From positions 1,488,001 through 1,552,000 of the forward strand of contig CM029654.1 of assembly GCA_017311315.1 (NCBI GenBank): a stretch of 64,000 nt of DNA, in the 5' to 3' direction. The notes below the pieces were generated by a model. The model saw nothing but the letters and a program-made list of their open reading frames with translations. It was not told the DNA's origin and searched no databases. This document shows, in pieces, positions 20,479 through 34,864 of the stretch. The stretch comes from Dendrocalamus latiflorus. Its lineage: Eukaryota > Streptophyta > Magnoliopsida > Poales > Poaceae. A program made the translations under genes and the position numbers. Each line of letters begins with the position of its first letter. Positions within the stretch are counted from its first letter, which is position 1.

Positions 20479-21605
20479 AGGACAACAACAACAAACAATA
20501 ACAATAAAGCCTTTTGTCCTAAACAAATTGGGATAGGCTAGAAATGAAACCTTTTCAAGGTCAATGAGATATAAGTCTTGAAATAAAACCTACAATACTA
20601 AAACCCTAAGCCGTACAACCTGCTATCTGAGCCAAGAGCCTAAACACTGCCCCTAACTTTCTTATGGTTTCGGTACGTGGATCGCTAACTTCCATGCGCT
20701 CCTATCCAAAGATAATTCTTTAGATACATTCCAATCCCTCAAGTCTCTTTTAATTGCTTCTTCACACGTCAGTTTTGGTCGACCTCTACCTCTTCTTTCA
20801 TTTTCAGTACGTCTTAAAATTCCACTACGTACCGGTGCCTCAAGAGGCTGTCGTCGAAGATGTCCGAACCATCTCAAACGATGTTGGACAAGCTTCTTTT
20901 CAATTGGTGCCACCCCCACCCTATCACGTATATCATCATTGCGGATGCGATCCCTCCTTGTATGACCACAGATCCACCACAGCATCCTCATCTCCGCTAC
21001 ACTTATTTTCTGTATATGTTGCCTTTTAGTCGCCCAACATTCTGTTCCATATAGCATTGCGGGTCTGATCGCCATCCTATAGAACTTACCCTTTAACTTT
21101 TGAGGGATTTTTTTGTCACACAGGACACTAGATGCTTGGTGTCATTTCACCTACCCCGCTCTTATCCTGTGGCTCACGTCTTCACCAATCTCACCGTCCC
21201 ACTGTAGCATCGATCCCAAATAACGAAATGTGTCATTCTTAGGCATTACTTGTCCATCCAATCTAACATCTCCATCATCTGCCCTAGCACCACTGAAATC
21301 ACACCTCATATACTCAGTTTTAGTCCTACTAAGTCTAAAACCCTTCAATTCTAAGGTCTTCCTCCATAACTCGAGCTTCCTATCAACACCTATCCTACTC
21401 TCATCAACCAGCACCACATCATCAGCGAAAAGCATAACCAAGGGATATCTTCTTGTATGTCTCGTGTGACCTCGTCCATCACTAGGACAAAAATGTATGG
21501 ACTCAACGCTAACCCTTGGTGTAGTCCTATCTTAATAGAAAAGTCATTAGTAACACTACCACACGTTCTGACATTAGTCACAACATTTTCGTACATGCCC
21601 ATTCG
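20479..21605 (-). mobile_element. 5'-truncated RTE-type LINE
   Basis: On the reverse strand the 3' end carries a (TTG)n-like tail (20,479-20,510), as in plant RTE-clade LINEs. The coding part reads, from high to low coordinates: HQGLALSPYIFVLVMDEVTR (about 21,460-21,530), the RT active-site motif FADDVVLVDE (about 21,400-21,435), SRTKTEYM, FRYLGSMLQ, then the typical C-terminal stretch MLYGTECW, AEMRMLWWICGHTR and LRWFGHLRR (20,700-21,060). Frameshifts separate these blocks. The endonuclease and 5' half are missing. The 5' junction near 21,605 is fused to a Copia gag sequence. Confidence 0.85.
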
Positions 21606-21975
21606 CTGCACCTTTACGGTGTCCCACGCCTGCTTTGTCGTGTCCTTCACGGCGAGCATTGACAACATATCCCGCGGCACCGCACGGAGGATCGCGGACA
21701 GCGCCATCCTACCATCCTGGAAGTCGATGTCACCTGGCTCAATTGCTCGCCATAGTCCCTACGCCTGCAAGTTGATTCTCATGATGAGAGCCTAGTCGAA
21801 GTAGTTCGTGCGTGTTAGCATGGGGTACACCACCGTCCCCCCACTCTCCCTTGTCACCTGCTGCACTACCACCTCGCGGCTGCGCACCCTCGTCCTGCTA
21901 CGCCCGCGGATTTTCGGTGGAGTGAGGGACCTAGAAAGAGAGACTGATCCATCACCTGACATTGTCGACATGATC
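21606..21975 (-). pseudogene. Copia gag 5' remnant, reverse strand
   Basis: Reading down from 21,971, the reverse strand gives a gag start, then TVVYPMLTRTNYFD, ALIMRINLQA, LWRAIEPGDIDF and MALSAILRAVP with MLSMLAVKDT, a typical UBN2-type Copia gag. In-frame stops sit where family members have Trp and Gln. It is cut by the LINE at about 21,605. Confidence 0.8.
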
Positions 21976-21997
21976 TCTACACCGCTCTAATACCATT

Positions 21998-22534
21998 TGT
22001 TGTAACACACATGACCACACACACGGCTATGAATACCTAATACTCGTTTACAACCATGACACACATGACTATGAGTACCTAGCACTTGTTTATGACCACG
22101 GCATACACGATTACTCTCATGACCACAAGTACTTGGCTGTGACCACGAGACAAAGGAGTTTTTGTGTCGTGCTCAACTGTGCAGCTTTCTTCTCTAATTT
22201 ATAGGATCCAATATGAAGTAAAGGCTAAACTTATTTTCTATTCTTGCACCATGATCTGCTTCATTCGTGCCACCCCACATCCAGCGAAACCATAGCTCCA
22301 CTAACTAGCAGACTAAACGAGAATCACGGTCATGATGTGAACATGAGCACGTCTCAAACCACTAGCTTTAACAGAGTAAAATACAAGTAATACAACGGTC
22401 TTAAGTTCAACATATCACGGTGTCTTAACGTAAAAGATTGCCTGTTGTTTACGTGACTTTTACAACTTTTTTCTGGTTACGTTGCTATTCCGTATATCCA
22501 TGTTTGCATCGCTGTGTCATGACTGCTAATAACA
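21998..22534 (-). repeat. Copia LTR, reverse orientation
   Basis: The plus strand begins tgttgtaacac (21,998) and ends gctaataaca (22,534), so the reverse strand has TG...CA ends (537 bp). Immediately next to it, at 21,983-21,995, is the complement of tggtattagagc, an initiator-Met primer-binding site with one change. This marks it as the 5' LTR of the Copia gag remnant. The right edge abuts Gypsy pol sequence, so the Copia element landed inside that Gypsy element. Confidence 0.8.
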
Positions 22535-24147
22535 GATCTTCAATATCATCCAGGCAAAGTTAATGTGGTGGCAGATGCACTTAGCAGAAAAGCCTATCAA
22601 AGTATAGTCAGTGAAGTTGAGCATCCACCGCAGCTATTAACAGAAATGCAGAGATTAAATCTGACAATAGTGAAGCAAAGAATGCTAGCAACACTTGAGA
22701 TTCAGCCACTATTGACAGATCAAATCAAATCAACTCAAGATGAAGACGAAGAAACACAACAACTCAAGAAAAGCAGTCAGGAAAAAGGTTCAACAGAGTT
22801 CACTGAAGACGAGCATGGCAATGCTAACATTCCATGGTCGTTACTGCATACCTAATAAGAAAGAGTTCAAGGATTTAATCATGACAGAAGCTCATTCTTC
22901 ACAATTCTCAATACATCCTGGAGGCACAAAGATGTATAAAGGCCTGAAGAAGAGATTTTGGTGGAGCAATATGAAAAAGGAAATAGCTGAATATGTGGCC
23001 AAATGTGACGTGTGTCAGCAAGTGAAAATAGACCATCAAAAATCTTCCGGTTTATTGTATCCACTACCTGTGCCAGAACGGAAATGGGAGAGCATTGGAA
23101 TGGACTTCATTACAGGATTGCCCAAGACAAGGGAAGGATATGATGCTATTTTGGTTATTGTTGATCTATTAACTAAAGTAGCACATTTCCTTCATATCAA
23201 GCAAACTTATGGAAAAGATAAGCTGGCAGAGCTGTATTTGACAAAAATTGTAGTGCTTCATGGAGTTCAAAAGAAGATTATTTCAGATAAAGGTGCTCGA
23301 TTTACCTCAATGTTTTGGGAAAAATTATGATGCAATGGGCACAGATCTGGCATTCAGTACAGCTTATCATCCGCAGACAGGAGGATAGATAGAAAGAACG
23401 AATCAAATTTTAGAAGACATGTTGAGAGCATGTGGTATAACATATGGAGCAGCGTGGAATACCTGTCTGCCGTTTGCACAGTTTTCATACAATAATAGCT
23501 ATTAGGCTAGTATTCAAATGGCCCAATTTGAGGCATTATATGGCAGATAATGTAGGACTCCTCTAAATTGGACTGAAGCAGGAGAACGTTAATTTCTCGA
23601 ATGTCAAATTGTTCAAGATGCTGAAGCTCATGTAAGAATTATTAGAGAGAAGATGAAGATTGCTCAAGATCGACAGAAAAGTAATACTGACACCTGCAAA
23701 AAAGATTTAAACTTTGAAGTTGGAGATTTCATTTACCTCAAGGTAACTCCATTCAAAATTGTCAAGAGATTTCAAGTAAAAGGGAAGCTGGCACCAAGAT
23801 ACGTAGGTCCATTTCAGATTACCAAGAGAATTGGCGAAGTGGCATATGAAGTACAATTGCTACCAAACTTGGTCAAAGTACACAATGTACTTTATGTGTC
23901 TCAGCTTAGAAAGTGTTTAAGACAACCTACCGACGAAGTCTCAATGGAAGAAATTGAACTCCAAGAAGATTTGACTTATCCAGAAGAACCTTTGCAAATA
24001 CTTGAGACAACAGAACGGCAGCTCAGAAACAAGAACATCAGATTTTGCCGAGTTCAATGGAGAAACCATACAGCCGCAGAATCTACTTGGGAAAAGGAGT
24101 CAGATTTACAGCGGGATTTTCCCAACTTACTCCCTGGACCAAGTTAA
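22535..24147 (+). pseudogene. Chromovirus-like Gypsy pol remnant (RNase H end, integrase, chromodomain)
   Basis: The sequence enters at the end of RNase H (YHPGKVNVVADALSRK, 22,547-22,594). It continues with an HHCC zinc finger ending CDVCQQVK (22,990-23,030) and an integrase core with MDFITGLP and ISDKGARFTS (23,100-23,310). The integrase C-terminus (GPFQITKRIGEVAYEVQL) leads to a chromodomain-like end (FCRVQWRNHTAAESTWEKE, about 24,040-24,105). A small deletion shifts the frame near 23,326, and stops occur at 23,386, 23,503, 23,548 and 23,590. The chromodomain points to the chromovirus branch of Ty3/Gypsy. Everything upstream of RNase H was lost when the Copia/LINE block arrived. Confidence 0.88.
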
Positions 24148-24182
24148 TCTCGGGGTCGAGATTCTTTTTAAGGGGGGTAGGT

Positions 24183-27100
24183 TGAAAGAGCCCAAAAAGT
24201 CAAAATTTTTGAATTTTTCTTGAGTTTTGCTTGAATTCCTCCTCCTTCCCAATTTGGCAAACTTTCTGGAAATACGCTTTCTTCTTTTGTCACTCCTGCC
24301 TCCTCCCTTTCTCTGGCGCTGTTGTGCACGCGTGCGCCTCCCCACCGCCTTACCCTGGCTGCCGTCGCACGCGTCGCCTCCTCACCGCGCGGATTTGCGG
24401 CCGTCGCTCCCAGCTCATCCCCACTCTCCTGCGCAAGTGGCCCCACCGGTCAGCCTCATGCCTCTGCTCCTCCCTCGCTCCGCGCGCCGCCGCTCGCGCG
24501 TTCGCCTCTCACCGCCGCATAGCTGCTCCCTTCTTGCTCAAGCCGCACAGCAGAGTGACAGTGCCACCTCCCTCTCTCACGCTCTGAGCAGCCGCAGAAC
24601 TCCCTCATCTCTTCGGTCGCCCGCGAGAGACGCCTCCCGAACCGCCTCTTTGTGGCCACCGCCTTACCTTGCCTATTAAGCCTTGCGGCTACTGCAGAAG
24701 GCTTCATACCATTCCCATATACCTCACAAAACCGCCAATTTCAGCTGAGCTTGATCGCTTCGCCGCCGATCGTCTCCCTTGCGCCCGGTGAGCCCTAGCG
24801 GCAATCCTGAGTTTCATTCGATTATTTTCCAATTCCTTGCTTTGACATGACCTTCTTTGCTTCCTGAACATGATGGGAAACTCGCCTGAGCTCGAGCGTT
24901 CGTCTAGAGCTTTGGCGAGTAAAGTCGCCGCCGGCCGAAAAGCCCCCTCCGTGGCTAGCTCGCCTAAGCCTCTCCCTTCACAAACCACCACTACCACCGT
25001 AACCCTGATGTTCCCTAGATGGTTAAAAAGCTCCCAATTTGGCCAGAGGACCTTTAGAGAATCATGACGCTGCTGTGAGGGCCGTCGCCTTCCCAGCTGC
25101 CGCCAGCCACCGTCGGTCATCATTACACCTGCCAAAACCCCAAAATGGAACCCCAAGCTCCAACAGCTCCCCTCTGTGAAACCCATTGCTCCAGAGAAGC
25201 TCTGACAGCGCCGCTTCTCCAGGGCCATCGAGCTCTGTTTTTTCGCCGGGAGGGAGCGTATGGATGTTCAAGACGACCTCCCAGGGTGACGTGGTCGCAT
25301 CACGGCTGTCGGTGCCGTTTCAACTGTCTCATCCGAGCGTCCATGACCATTTAAATCCAGGCCGTTTGCATCATCCGCGAGTCGCCCATCAGGTGGGCGC
25401 GCGCTGGGCTTCGGTCGCGCGTGGCGTGGGCCGCAGGCCTGCTTAGCCGCGCAGGCGCGATTTTGGTTGGGCTGCACTGTGCAGTGGGCCGGCCCATTAC
25501 TGTTCATATGATTTAAAAATCCAGAAAAATTATTAAAAATCCCAAAAAATTCCAAAAATCCCAAAAAATACACCATTTTGATCATCTCGACACCCTGTGT
25601 TCATATTTGACCTCCTTTCCGCCAAATTCATTCTCAAATAATCTCAAATCTCTCCATTTGAAATTTTATGCATTTTACTCCTTTTTAATTAGATTATTTT
25701 TTCTAACTTGATTAGAATCAAGTGTGGACTTATGTGTTATTTTATGTGTTTACGCTAGCTTCCGACTTCGCCAAGGTTGCAGTTCAAGACCCAGAGCCGA
25801 GCAGCAAGGCAAGTTGCAAGTTTTTGATCATATTGAAGCCCATGAATTTTTACAGTATTTAATTAATGTATTTCCATTATTGATAACTGTGAAATGTTAA
25901 TTGCTTAAAATGAAGATTTAGAATAGCGTGCTACTTAGATAAATCCCATCACTAATATATGCCCTGTTTAATTTGTGGCCACATTCACCTTGATAGCCAT
26001 AGTAATAATTATAATATTGTATAAATATTCATAGATCATCTCATTCAACATTTCGTACTACTAAGTGATTTTGGCCGTTGGCCGGTAGAATTTGAAAATT
26101 GGTACTAAGGTAAGGGTGCGATGTGGAAAGCCACGATGTGACCTCCGTCCACGACCTTACTCTAGGGTGGAGGCTGGTTTGGAATGGTGGTGATGATACT
26201 GTTGAGCACAGAGGAAGTTTGTGGTTGGTGCCTCAGGTGTAAAATATAAGGACAAGAATCTTATGCTAAGTAAAAGACACAATGATCGCTCAACCACAGG
26301 AGTTGACTTGTCAACCTTGGTTTAGTAGCTGCTCAACTTGATTGAAACTCTACAGGATGTAAGATGAGAGGATGCTGGGGAGTTAGGTATGCCGAGCGGT
26401 ACCTAACAACGGTAGAGGTCACTCAAAGCGGCAAGGGAGTTTAGGTTTAGTTTCAGCCGTGTCTGGGTGATTCTATCGAGTAGAGCCTATATAAATAATT
26501 GAGTAGTGAAACGACCTGGTTTTCTTAACTCTGTCACAGGAGTTAAGAAATCATGTAGATAAAGCTGAGCAACTCTGCAGAGTGAAATTAATGGTATTCG
26601 AATACGTTGTGCTTCCGGTTAATGAAGCTGTGTTAATTGGGTGATTCCAACAATGAGGCATAAGTAGAGTTTACGATGTTGTTAAACTGAGTAATTGTGA
26701 ATTTTGTCTGATAACAGAAAACCCCCTGATCTTAAGGAGAGCTGTTTTAACTTTATTTGTTTGCAAATAAAATTGCATCCACTCAATGTAATAAAACCAG
26801 TATATTCCCACCCTTAATTATCCTTACAAATAGTAAATTAGGGTTTACCTTGTAATTTGCTGGGCACGGTTTGACTCATGACTTGCTAAAACAACAACAG
26901 AAAGCCAGTGGAGCCAAGAAGAGCCAGCTGAGGAAGAAGCTCCTGAAGAACCTTTCTTCTCTGAGGAAGATTGGTCTTAGGTCTCAGCCTCGCTCAGGCT
27001 GTTTGGGAGTTTTTGTATTGTACCGTGGTTTTGGGCTTGCGCGCCCGCTAGCAAAATCGGTTGATAAATCTTATATTATAATAAAAGTTAGATCTTTTGT

Positions 27101-27207
27101 GGTAAGCTTGTGCTGTTGTGATGATCGCTCATGTTCAGAACTCTGTAACTGTTCATTCTTGTACGATTGATGAGTTCCGTAGCGCCTTCAGAAATGGGGG
27201 CATTACA
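24183..27207 (+). repeat. Gypsy 3' LTR (about 3.0 kb)
   Basis: It follows a purine-rich polypurine tract (aaggggggtag, 24,170-24,180) after the pol stop. It begins tgaaagagcccaaaaagtc and ends ggggcattaca, giving TG...CA ends. The GC-rich stretch 24,280-25,500 makes overlapping open frames in both strands, typical of LTR leader sequence and not genes. The right edge cuts straight into bHLH 3' sequence at 27,209. A related fragment recurs at 28,448-28,690. Confidence 0.8.
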
Positions 27208-27208
27208 A

Positions 27209-27850
27209 GCTGCCTCCGCGCGGCATTGCTCCGCAGGCTGTAGGGCTGTAAACGAGCCGAGCTCGAGCGAGCTTGGCCTTCCAGGCTTGAGCTCGGTAGA
27301 AGTTCGAGCCGAGCTCGAGTTGGGGTCCGAGCCTGGAACTGGGCTCGAGCTCGGCTCGGTCTAAGCTCGAGTAGGCTCGAACTCGGCTCGTTGAAGCTCG
27401 ATAACAATTAAAATAATTTATTATGCATTATTTTTCAATAATAAGAAAATTTTAAGTTCGAGCTCGGCTCTAGTAAGCTCGATAACAGTCAAAATAATTC
27501 AAATACACACTAATTTTCAATAATAAGAAAAGTCCGAGCTCAAGTTCGGCTCGAGTAAGTTTGGTAAGAGTTAATATATATTACTATTTAAGCTCGAATC
27601 GGGGCTCGCGAACTATTCGAACTCAGCTCGGTGAAGCTCGCAAGCTCGAGTTTGGCTCGTTTAAAGTTCAAATCGAGCCTAGAACGAGCCGAACTCGAGT
27701 AGCTCGCGAGCTTCGAGCTTTTTTTTATAGCCCTAGCAGGCTGCAGGAGAGTTAGAGCTAGAGCTAGCTGCTAGCTGCTAGCTAATAAGCTACTTCAGTT
27801 CATGCTAAGCTTGCGCTTAATTAATCTGGCGGTTAATGAAACAAACAAAC
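27209..27850 (+). pseudogene. Third bHLH paralogue remnant (3' end only)
   Basis: The bases gctgcctccgcgcggcattg at 27,209 match codons 236 onward of the bHLH gene. After the hAT insertion at 27,241-27,735 the match resumes with the codons for LQES and the stop (27,739-27,756; the Ser codon is AGT rather than AGC). It then continues through the 3' UTR (agctagctaataagctacttcagttcatg, gcgcttaatta, aaacaaacaaac) to about 27,850. Everything upstream is replaced by the Gypsy LTR. This shows that at least three bHLH copies once lay in this array. The UTR is more diverged than between copies 1 and 2, so this copy is older or from a different branch. Confidence 0.85.
27241..27735. mobile_element. hAT-type MITE inside the third bHLH remnant
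   Basis: It begins tagggctgtaaacgagcc and ends ttttttatagcccta, inverted ends, flanked by an exact 8-bp duplication gcaggctg (27,233-27,240 and 27,736-27,743). The interior is packed with gagctcgag and cgagccgagctc motifs. It is 495 bp and has no transposase. Confidence 0.9.
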
Positions 27851-28447
27851 TAGCTTGTGCGCACCAGCTCAAACTAATCTTTCCGAAATCGATCGAAGTC
27901 CTGCAGCAGGTAGATCGATGGCCGCGCTCTGTCTGTTCCTTCCTAGTATGTGTGTCTACGTATGTATTGATGCTGTCGTCGTGTCGACCGAATAATTCGA
28001 GTGGCTTAATTTGGGTGGTGTAAACGCATGTAGAGCATGCGCCTGCCTCCTCCACCTCCGATCGCTTCCCATGAAGATCTGCCACAGCATCCTCCTGTCT
28101 CTTCTCCGCACAGATCCACCGCCACCTCCTCCACTGGCCCCTTTCCCGTGCATATCTGCCTTCTCCTCCTCCTCCAGACACTTCCCGTCTCAAATCCGCC
28201 GCCTCCTCCATCTCCGGTTGCTTCACATGGAAAATTGGAAAAGAACAGGGCCGATATCGATCGATGTTCAGTTGTCCGTAGTATACTTCCATGACTATAG
28301 GTGGCAAAAAATAAGTAGAACTAAAAAGAATCCCAGATTTAAGCCAATAGAAAGTAAGTTTTCTTTCACTTGTCCCCTTTTCTCTTCCATGATGCGATAC
28401 CTGATGGTCATACAAATTTGGCCGGAGGACAGAAAATAAGTAGAACT
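27851..28447. other. Flank of the third bHLH remnant
   Basis: The first part may be original downstream flank of the third bHLH copy. Bases about 28,035-28,230 are C-rich with agatctgcc/agatccacc repeats and make overlapping open frames on both strands. No domain is recognised. Confidence 0.4.
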
Positions 28448-28690
28448 AAAAAGCTCCCAATTTGGCCGGAGGACCTTTAGAGAATCATGGCGCCGCCGTG
28501 AGGGCCATCGCCTTCCCGGCTGCCGCCAGCCACCGCGGTCATCCTCACGCCTGCCAAAACCCCAAAATAGAACCCCAAGCTCAAACCGCTCTCCTCTGTG
28601 AAATCCATTCCTCCAGAGAAGCTCTGACGGTGCCGCTTCTCCAAGGCCGTCGAGCTCTGTTTTTTCCGCCGGGAGGGAGCATATAGATTC
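28448..28690 (+). repeat. Truncated fragment of the same Gypsy LTR family
   Basis: This segment (gctcccaatttggccggagg and onward) matches 25,033-25,268 inside the 3-kb LTR, with roughly one difference every ten bases and a few indels. Only the internal 240 bp are present, with no LTR ends, so it is an old truncated relic. Confidence 0.8.
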
Positions 28691-31189
<2,499 letters not shown>

Positions 31190-31201
31190 CTTATAAGAGA
31201 G

Positions 31202-32540
31202 ATGACATCCACGCAGTCATCGTCGTCGTCATCTGGGTCTCACGCTCTGAAGATCAGGATAACTAAGCGTGGCCGAGGAGTATAAAAAAGGTCAGAGGGC
31301 CAAATGACCATCACAGTGGTCTCTCCGGATGGGGTCTCTCTGCAATCGAAGAAAGCAGTGGTAGTATTTTTGAACTACCCGTGGGATAATTGGAAGGCAA
31401 TAGGTCCCCATCACCATAGCAAGCTAGAAAGATTTGGCAAAGAAGTAGAAAAATCAGCTATAGGCGGAAATAACAAATTCGTTCGGAATCCCAGCAGAAG
31501 TACAGAGACTCGTGCAATGATAGACGCTCCTTACGAAGAGAAAAGCATGGAAGAACTTCAAAATCACTCTTGTCATGTAGTACATGAACAAGGATCTCAT
31601 GCCCTTCACGAGGTATCCTTTTATGTTGCCGAAAACATGGGAGGCCTTTGTGCAGATGATGACAACGGCTGAATCTGAACAACAAAGTGCAGTGTACAAG
31701 GATCTCCAGTCACAAAACACTCACCCTCACAGACTCGGCACCGTTGAGTATGCGGGTAAAATCCCGCAGTGCAGAATGCAGGATGAGGTCACAATCCGAT
31801 CTGAGGCCTCCCCACCATTTTTCGGCATCACAAATGAGCGCACCCAAAACTGGTTAAGAGTGAGGTCATCAATCACGTCTTCGGGTGTCTCCTCTTTCAA
31901 AAACCCCGTAGATGAGGAAATGTCTGAACGCCTGCTAAGATATATTAAACTATATAGTTGTTAATACCTCTTGAACTTCATGGGTTCGAAAATAACATGA
32001 TTGCCTCTTGCAGCAATCATTGACTACCGAACCTTCTCGAGGCTCCTTTGAAGAATATAGGGAGAGAGATATACTATCACAGGCCCTAGGAAACAAGGAG
32101 CACCCAGGTCACATGCGAGGCCTGGGGGTTTACATATCTTAGAGGCATGAATTCCCAATGACTCCGAGAAATATAGGAGTAGGAAGAGATCCAAGGCCTA
32201 TTGCAACAAACAAATAAAACAGGAGCTTCGTGCACAACTTGAGAAACAACTATCTGCCTCACTTCAAGAGAAGACTGCCTCACTTCGAGGAGAGATAGAT
32301 TCATTGAGGGAAGAACTGAGACAAGTCCCCAACCAATCACAACTCACCCCCATTAATGCGGTACCCAGTCCCCCTCAACGTGTGGACTTTGCCCTCGACT
32401 CCTAGCGATAGCGTGTGGACTTTGACAAAAGTGCATTTGATTTTGACAAACTCATCGAAATTCGAGGAAACCTCTCCCAATTCTTGCTAACAGAGATTAT
32501 AAACAAGACTGGAGAGTTCCACCCCGATAATGGTGATTAG
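31202..32540 (+). pseudogene. CACTA transposon-associated gene remnant (Ptta/En/Spm, transposase_24-like)
   Basis: A Ser-rich start (31,202) leads to ITKRGRG, then a stop, then MTITVVSPDGVSL and KKAVVVFLNYPWDNW, an N-terminal pattern of plant CACTA-borne proteins. After further shifts comes WEAFVQMMTTAESEQQSAVY, KDLQSQNTHPHRLGTVEYAG and FFGITNERTQNWLRVRSS with NPVDEEMSERLL (31,630-31,940), the transposase_24-like region. A coiled-coil-like tail (QELRAQLEKQLSASLQEK and LREELRQV) follows at 32,215-32,330. At least three frame breaks are present, so it is non-functional. Confidence 0.8.
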
Positions 32541-32830
32541 ATGTTGAAACATTAGATTCAATTGTAATCATTCAATTGTGCTTAATCAAACAATTCATTC
32601 AATTTAATTCATTTGTGAGATCTATATAACGATTGTCATGCTATATATGTAATCTGTTTGTGTTGTTTCATTTATTTGTGAGATTTATATAATGATTGTG
32701 TTGTGCTATATATGTGATCTTGCTTGTTTTCAGAGGGCAAGACTAGCATATCCTGAGGCTAGCCGAAAAAGAGCAATCAACATCGCTGTTGATATAGCTA
32801 TCACAGATGGTTTAGTGTTTCAAATTGTTT

Positions 32831-32944
<114 letters not shown>

Positions 32945-33312
32945 AGACGGTTTGGAACATCGAACCATATATGATATAAACTATATCACAGACGGTTTTT
33001 GTTAGTAACCGTCTGTGATATGGTACACCGAATCATCTGTGATATGCATCATATCATAAACGGTTAATAACAAAAATCGTCTGTGATATAGTGCATATCA
33101 CAGACGGTTAATACAAAAAAAAATCCTCCGTGATAGTTGAATATCATAGACGGTTTTTCAGAAGAACCGTCTGTATTGTAAGTTATTACAGACGGTGTGG
33201 GAGCCGTCTGTGATAACCAGCTATTATCACTGACACATAAACGCAGACGGTTCAGAAACAGTCTGTGATGACGGTTTTGAACCGTTTGTGATAACACTGT
33301 CCGTAGTAGTGG

Positions 33313-34720
33313 AATAAAGCTGCCCCGCTCATGTCGACTTTTTGTGTACTATTCCTTAATTTCGTCTTTTGCTGACTTTTTGGTTTTTTGAACTTTTTTG
33401 TATTTTCTTTTTTCGTATTCGTTTATATTGTTCGTAATAAACTAATCTGCTTTTTCTGTTTTTAATTTTTAAAATTTAATTACACTAAAAGATCATCAGC
33501 ACGTACTATGTAAAATAAATTATAAATTAATTTATTTTGGTCGAACTGGACGTCCTGTAGCACATACTATGAAAAGGACCGTAGCTAGCTGACTCTAGCT
33601 CTAGCCAGGTGATGGATGGATTGATTGATAGTTAACATATATCCCACGTTGGTGGTGACCAGATCCTACTACATCGAATTAAAAATAACTTCCTCGCGAA
33701 AAAGAATTAAAAATAACTTGCGTAAAAAGGTTTTTAGTCCATATATATTGCACTGCTGCAAGAACCCACCTTGAGCTATCCCTGTGTATGATTCAACGTT
33801 TGTGCTGATTCACATGCACATGCATGGTTTAATTTCCACACGTAGCAAAGAGATTGCTGTCTGCTCGAAAACAACTTAATCTACAAGCATTACAAACGTT
33901 CACGTCATCGTAGATCCACGGACAAGCGAGGCTTGGCAAGCTCTACCGTTATGAGAGCTGTTTATCAGTGTCCGGACCCTGAGTTTAACATTCGTGCTAA
34001 TTTTTTCTGAAGTTTTGGACAGAAAAAAAATACATATACGAACACGTTCAACAGTTAAAACATGTACCTACACTTAATAAAATTCATAGCTTCACTCTAT
34101 ATTAGTCATATATTAAGAACACAGTCATATATACGTGTGGAATTACATATAGAGATGTGCTTATATGCACCCTTCCTTCAAAAATATCTACTAGCTAGCT
34201 AGGCTTAACCTACCTATTGAGAATGAAGTGGATTTACATGAAGCCGCCCGGATCGAATCACCGAGCACCCCAACTAGAGGTAGAAGAATTTTATAGCAAA
34301 TTACCACAAATAATTTTTCACGTACTGATCGATTATATTTTAGATCGCTGCGAGCCGAGAACCACTTTTCGGCTATCCCTGTCTATTTGCATGGATTTCA
34401 CATGGAATTTATAGAATTTTGCAGCGGACAAAACGCAATTCTTTTATCTTCTCACGAGAGAGCATGCATCGCTTCTTTTCTTAATTTCGTTATATATTGA
34501 TTCTATTTCTACCTCTACCGTGGCCTTTTCTTTAGAGTCGTTTTAGCTTGATTTTTCTTAGTTCTTCCGTCAGGTATTTTCATTATTAGATTGCAGCCAT
34601 GATCTTACATATACTGAGCCTGGAAATTAAGCCATACATATGACCATATATTGATTTATTGTGATTAACTGACGGAGCTAGCTGGGGCCGTGTATATACC
34701 TGGTCATATTTGTAGTGGGA
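33313..34720. other. Gene-free interval
   Basis: AT-rich DNA. The open frame at 34,217-34,414 shows no domain. Nothing else is supported. Confidence 0.5.
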
Positions 34721-34760
34721 CTAGCTGAATGCTCGCGTGTTGCTACGGATTTTTAAAATT
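34721..34760 (-). mobile_element. Possible Helitron 3' terminus, reverse orientation
   Basis: On the reverse strand the sequence reads ccgtagcaacacgcgagcat, then tcag, then CTAG followed by T. Grass Helitrons often end in a ccgtagcaacgcacgg-type hairpin followed by CTAG and insert before T. Here the hairpin has decayed. The element body would extend rightward into the minisatellites and perhaps into duplication copy 2. The 5' end was not found. Confidence 0.4.
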
Positions 34761-34864
34761 TATCATATTACATATTTTAAAATTCACGGGTGGTAAAAAT
34801 TTTTAGAATATACATACAAACATGTTCTAAAAGTTTTTAAATTAGTCAAGTAAGTCGAAAGCTG

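Noticed and set aside
24227..25228. Several 100-170-codon open frames in the Gypsy LTR
   Set aside because: GC-rich LTR leader sequence with overlapping frames on both strands and no domain; its location between the LTR ends explains it.
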